DNA from: JAHDCJ01 sp039028895
GTDB taxonomy: Bacteria; Bacteroidota; Bacteroidia; Chitinophagales; Saprospiraceae
Reading direction: 5' to 3'
DNA length: 29,100 nt
Assembly: GCA_039028895.1 (NCBI GenBank)
Contig: JBCCHF010000059.1
Span: forward strand, 1-29,100
In this document: positions 25,830-29,100 of the stretch, piece by piece
How the letters are laid out: every line of letters begins with the position of its first letter
Numbering within the stretch: the first letter of the stretch is position 1
Made by a program: the position numbers and the translations under genes
Notes under the pieces: generated by a model
Told to the model about the DNA's origin: nothing
What the model saw: the letters and a program-made list of their open reading frames with translations, nothing else
Databases searched by the model: none

Positions 25830-25858
25830 TTTGAAAAAATTCTTCCTTCTTAATTTTG
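25830..25858 (+). promoter_or_regulatory. Bacteroidota-type promoter for the haloperoxidase gene
   Basis: TTTG (25830-25833) and TAATTTTG (25851-25858) match both parts of the TTTG/TAnnTTTG consensus exactly, with 17 nt between them. The start codon is 127 nt further, so the transcript should have a long leader of about 120 nt. The 289-nt intergenic stretch otherwise holds nothing I can support. Confidence 0.65.
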
Positions 25859-25985
25859 TATTTAGAATTCACGTTTTATTCTTGGCTCTGTTTTGAAATT
25901 TAGTTTACATTGAGAATTGTATATTAGCAGACATTTATTTAAGAGTATTATTTTATAGACCGCCCCCACCGCTAAACAAAAACCC

Positions 25986-28900
25986 ATGAATCGAAAAATC
26001 CTCCTCGTTTGGGCTATTATTTTTATTGCTGGTTGGCAAGAATTGTCAGCACAGCATTCTGTAGCTAGAGAATGGAATGAAGTGTTATTAGAAGCCATCA
26101 GGGATGATTTCGCCAGGCCAACAGTTCATGCCAGAAATCTTTGGCATTCCTCAGTAATGATGTATGATGTTTGGGCGGTTTATGATGATACGGCCCAGAC
26201 TTTTTTCCTTGGCAAAACATTAGACGGCTATATCGTACCCTTCAACGGAATCAGCACTCCGCCAGATATAGAGGCTGCCAGGGAAGAGGCAATAAGTTAT
26301 GCGATGTACCGATTGATCAGACATCGGTTTCTTACATCTCCCGGGGCTTTCTTTACCTTAATGGCCACCGATAATTTGATGAATACCCTGGGCTATAGCA
26401 CGACTTTTACCGATACCGATTATTCTTCAGGCTCACCTGCAGCACTAGGCAACTATATTGCCCAGCAGATGATTGCTTTTGGTCTACAGGATGGGTCGAA
26501 TGAGGTTATCCAGTACAATAATGTTTTCTATCAACCAGTGAATCCTTCTTTGGTTATGGACCTCCCCGGTAACCCGGACATTCTTGATATGAACCGATGG
26601 CAACCGCTTACGCTTGATGTTTTTATTGATCAATCAGGACAGGTTATTCCTATTAATACGCCTCCATTCCTTAGTCCGGAATGGGGAATAGTTTCACCAT
26701 TTGCATTATCCGATGATGATCTGACAATTTACCAGCGAGATGGGGATGATTACTGGGTATTTTGTGATCCTGGTTCCCCTCCATTGATAGATACTATTGC
26801 AGGTGCAGGTGATTCAGATTTCTATAAATGGGGTTTTTCCTTGGTGTCTGTATGGTCATCACACCTGGATGCAACCGATGGTGTAATGTGGGATATTTCT
26901 CCTGCTTCTATTGGTAATATTGATAGTGATGAGTTTCCCGAAACACTTTCTGAATACCAATCATTCTATAATCTCATTGAGGGCGGTGATGCCAGTGTTG
27001 GACATGCTGTCAATCCGCATACAGGATTGCCATATGCTCCTCAAATGGTTCCGAGGGCAGATTATGCAAGGGTGCTCGCTGAGTTTTGGGCTGATGGCCC
27101 TGACTCTGAAACACCTCCTGGACATTGGTTTACGATTTTGAATTACGTTAATGATCATCCGCTTTTCGAGAAAAAATATAGGGGGGATGGGGTAATCCTT
27201 AATGATCTTGAGTGGGATGTAAAAGCTTATTTCCTAATGGGTGGTGCTATGCACGATGCAGCTATTGCTGCCTGGGGTGCCAAAGGATATTACGACTATA
27301 TCCGGCCTGTCTCTGCAATAAGAGCTATGGCTGAACGTGGGCAGTGTACCGATATGAGCCATCCAACTTACCACCCGGCAGGGATTCCATTGATAGAAGG
27401 CAAAATCGCCATCGTTGAACCAGGTGAAATATTGGCTGAGCCCAATGACGAAAATGCAGGCAAAATAAAACTCCTTGCCTGGAAAGGCCCCGACTATATT
27501 ATTGATCCAATGCTTGATGAAGCCGGGGTGGATTGGATATTGGCAGAAGACTGGTGGCCCTATCAACGACCTACATTTGTTACGCCACCATTTGCTGGTT
27601 ACGTTTCCGGCCATTCTACTTATTCAAGGGCCGCTGCTGAGGTAATGACTTTGCTCACCGGAGATGCATTCTTCCCAGGTGGAGTGGGGGAGTTCCAGGC
27701 TGATATGGATGACTTCCTTGTTTTTGAAGACGGTCCAAGTGTAAGTATTACCCTTCAATGGGCTACTTATCGCGATGCTTCCGATCAGTGTAGCCTTTCC
27801 AGAATCTGGGGTGGGATCCACCCTCCGGCTGATGATATTCCCGGAAGGAAAATGGGAGAAAAAATCGGTGTTGATGCCTTCAACTATGCCGAAACCTTCT
27901 TTTTCAGAGACGAAGATGAAGACGGCTGGTTTGATTATCTCGACTGCAATGATAATGATGCTACTATAAGCCCTGGTGCTGTGGAGTTGTGTAATGGAAT
28001 TGACAATAACTGTAATGGCCTTTTTGATGATGGCGTCCCAACAATTACTTACTATCGGGATTTTGATAATGACGGATTTGGATCAATGGTAGTGAGTATA
28101 GATACGTGTATTTTAATTCCACCAACAGGTTATGTTTGGCTGGCAAATGATTGTGATGATAACAATAATATGATCAATCCGGCCGCGTCAGAATTTTGTG
28201 ATGGAATTGATAATAATTGCAATGACCTGATAGATGATGGACTAGCACTGAATACGTACTTTTTAGACAGTGATAATGATGGTTTCGGATCTATGGTTGC
28301 CAGTATCGATACTTGCCTTTTAACACCTCCTGCAGGTTACGTATGGGCGGGAACAGACTGTGATGATAACAATAATATGATCAATCCGGCTGCTGGAGAA
28401 TTCTGTGATGGGATTGACAATAATTGTAATAATATGATTGATGAAGGATTAATCGTTAATACCTATTATCTCGACGTAGATAGTGATGGATTTGGAACTT
28501 CCTTCAATCCTATTGATACTTGTTTGTTGACACCGCCTGAAGGATATGTCTGGTTAGGCAATGACTGTAACGACTTCAATAATATGATCTACCCAGGAGC
28601 ATCAGAGCTCTGTGATGGTATGGATAATAACTGTAATGGCATGACGGATGAAGGTCTTCCTTTTAATACTTATTATCTTGATACGGATAATGATGGTTAT
28701 GGTGATGCAGCATTTCCGATCTCTTCTTGTGAAGTTACCCCGCCACCAGGCTATTGGTTCAACGATCTCGATTGTGATGATTCTAATGAAATGATCAATC
28801 CCGGATTGTCGGAGATCTGTGATGGATTGGATAATGACTGTTCTGGTGTTCCAGACGATAATTTACCGACCAACATCTTTTATCTGGATTCCGATGGAGA

Positions 28901-29100
28901 TGGCTTTGGTTCTGAAATTATATTGATTGACACATGTGCAGTTTTTCCACCTGATGGATACGTAGGTAATAATGATGATTGTAATGATGAGAATGGTGAT
29001 ATCAACCCTGATGCCATTGAAATTGTCGATGGAGAGGATAACGATTGTAACGGATTGACAGATGATGTAGTTAGCACCGAGGAGCTAAATTCTGTATTCA
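25986..29100 (+). CDS. Vanadium-dependent haloperoxidase/PAP2-type enzyme fused to MopE-type repeats, C-terminus beyond the window
   Basis: The frame is open from ATG 25986 to the right edge (1038 residues). A signal peptide (1-22) ends LSA before Gln23. The catalytic domain, about 23-640, has the three vanadate/phosphate-site motifs of the haloperoxidase/PAP2 superfamily: KGYYDYIRP (Lys433, Arg440), the GYVSGHS loop (Ser541, Gly542, His543) and SRIWGGIH (Ser605, Arg606, His612). The KX6RP and SRX5H spacings are exact. Haloperoxidases oxidise halides with H2O2; an acid-phosphatase activity cannot be excluded. From residue about 640 six 69-aa repeats follow, each with DCDD-NNMINP and CDGIDNNCN. 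STEELNSVF at the very edge looks like the linker to a T9SS sorting domain, which would lie just outside. The product is expected to be secreted. Confidence 0.92.
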   Translation, partial: MNRKILLVWAIIFIAGWQELSAQHSVAREWNEVLLEAIRDDFARPTVHARNLWHSSVMMYDVWAVYDDTAQTFFLGKTLDGYIVPFNGISTPPDIEAAREEAISYAMYRLIRHRFLTSPGAFFTLMATDNLMNTLGYSTTFTDTDYSSGSPAALGNYIAQQMIAFGLQDGSNEVIQYNNVFYQPVNPSLVMDLPGNPDILDMNRWQPLTLDVFIDQSGQVIPINTPPFLSPEWGIVSPFALSDDDLTIYQRDGDDYWVFCDPGSPPLIDTIAGAGDSDFYKWGFSLVSVWSSHLDATDGVMWDISPASIGNIDSDEFPETLSEYQSFYNLIEGGDASVGHAVNPHTGLPYAPQMVPRADYARVLAEFWADGPDSETPPGHWFTILNYVNDHPLFEKKYRGDGVILNDLEWDVKAYFLMGGAMHDAAIAAWGAKGYYDYIRPVSAIRAMAERGQCTDMSHPTYHPAGIPLIEGKIAIVEPGEILAEPNDENAGKIKLLAWKGPDYIIDPMLDEAGVDWILAEDWWPYQRPTFVTPPFAGYVSGHSTYSRAAAEVMTLLTGDAFFPGGVGEFQADMDDFLVFEDGPSVSITLQWATYRDASDQCSLSRIWGGIHPPADDIPGRKMGEKIGVDAFNYAETFFFRDEDEDGWFDYLDCNDNDATISPGAVELCNGIDNNCNGLFDDGVPTITYYRDFDNDGFGSMVVSIDTCILIPPTGYVWLANDCDDNNNMINPAASEFCDGIDNNCNDLIDDGLALNTYFLDSDNDGFGSMVASIDTCLLTPPAGYVWAGTDCDDNNNMINPAAGEFCDGIDNNCNNMIDEGLIVNTYYLDVDSDGFGTSFNPIDTCLLTPPEGYVWLGNDCNDFNNMIYPGASELCDGMDNNCNGMTDEGLPFNTYYLDTDNDGYGDAAFPISSCEVTPPPGYWFNDLDCDDSNEMINPGLSEICDGLDNDCSGVPDDNLPTNIFYLDSDGDGFGSEIILIDTCAVFPPDGYVGNNDDCNDENGDINPDAIEIVDGEDNDCNGLTDDVVSTEELNSVF
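27940..29065 (+). repeat. Six 207-bp MopE-type metal-binding repeats inside the haloperoxidase gene
   Basis: The codon for the first Cys of each unit (DCN or DCD) starts at 27945, 28152, 28359, 28566, 28773 and 28980: exactly 207 nt (69 aa) each time. Each unit joins a DC-D...P.A.E.CDG.DNNCNG..D block to a second block TYYLD-DNDGFGS...IDTCLLTPP-GYVW, which contains a DxDxDG-type calcium loop. Units 2 and 3 share about 30 identical bases at their start, so they may be the most recent duplication. The last unit has Val in place of the Cys before DGED. Confidence 0.92.

Overview
The window looks like a chromosomal segment of a Bacteroidota, probably of the Saprospiria/Lewinella-like or a related marine type. 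This is inferred from gene content, not from a marker gene. The evidence is type IX secretion (T9SS) C-terminal sorting domains, SprB and SBBP repeats, an FG-GAP/ASPIC-UnbV protein, MopE-type repeats, lipoproteins with acidic or polar residues after the lipobox cysteine, signal peptides that place Gln at +1, and matches to the Bacteroidota promoter consensus TTTG/TAnnTTTG. No tRNA, rRNA, CRISPR array, transposase, integrase or phage gene was seen.

Layout. 1-3940 (minus) is the N-terminal 1313 residues of a giant secreted adhesin-like protein: an SBBP propeller, then 11 SprB-type modules, six of which form a 690-bp super-repeat. Divergent from it, 4142-6892 is a double-domain M16 zinc peptidase with a clear terminator. 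7003-8964 is a secreted FG-GAP/ASPIC-UnbV protein with a T9SS tail; it converges tail-to-tail with an unrecognised 233-aa gene (8961-9662) and shares the TTAA that forms both stop codons. 9763-11371 (minus) holds two tandem paralogous lipoproteins of a family I do not recognise. Each has a C-terminal calcium-type D-rich motif, and each start is preceded at 44-45 nt by the same kind of 17-nt palindrome.

11526-13289 is a membrane-anchored YtcJ-type amidohydrolase, followed after 57 nt by a patatin-like phospholipase with an N-terminal multi-spanning membrane domain (13347-15776). 15890-16711 (minus) is a sterol-desaturase/fatty-acid-hydroxylase family enzyme. 16831-17211 (minus, small exported protein) and 17420-18460 (plus, von Willebrand A lipoprotein with an intact MIDAS) diverge from a 208-nt region that contains three perfect palindromes. 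After a strong terminator comes a possible 42-aa peptide, then a phosphofructokinase (minus), an OsmC-family protein (plus), a secreted serine hydrolase with a T9SS tail (plus), a GH31 glycosidase lipoprotein and a D-2-hydroxyacid dehydrogenase (both minus).

25986-29100 (plus, open at the right edge) is a vanadium-haloperoxidase/PAP2-type enzyme with all three signature motifs, fused to six 69-aa MopE-type repeats.

Most of the genes serve the cell surface or outside: five putative signal-peptidase-I exports, four lipoproteins, and several proteins with a recognisable or expected T9SS tail. The remainder are lipid and central-carbon enzymes. I do not see one coherent multi-gene defence or biosynthetic system. 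The most original signals are the lipoprotein pair with its repeated upstream palindrome, the overlapping palindromes upstream of the vWA gene, and the haloperoxidase-MopE fusion.
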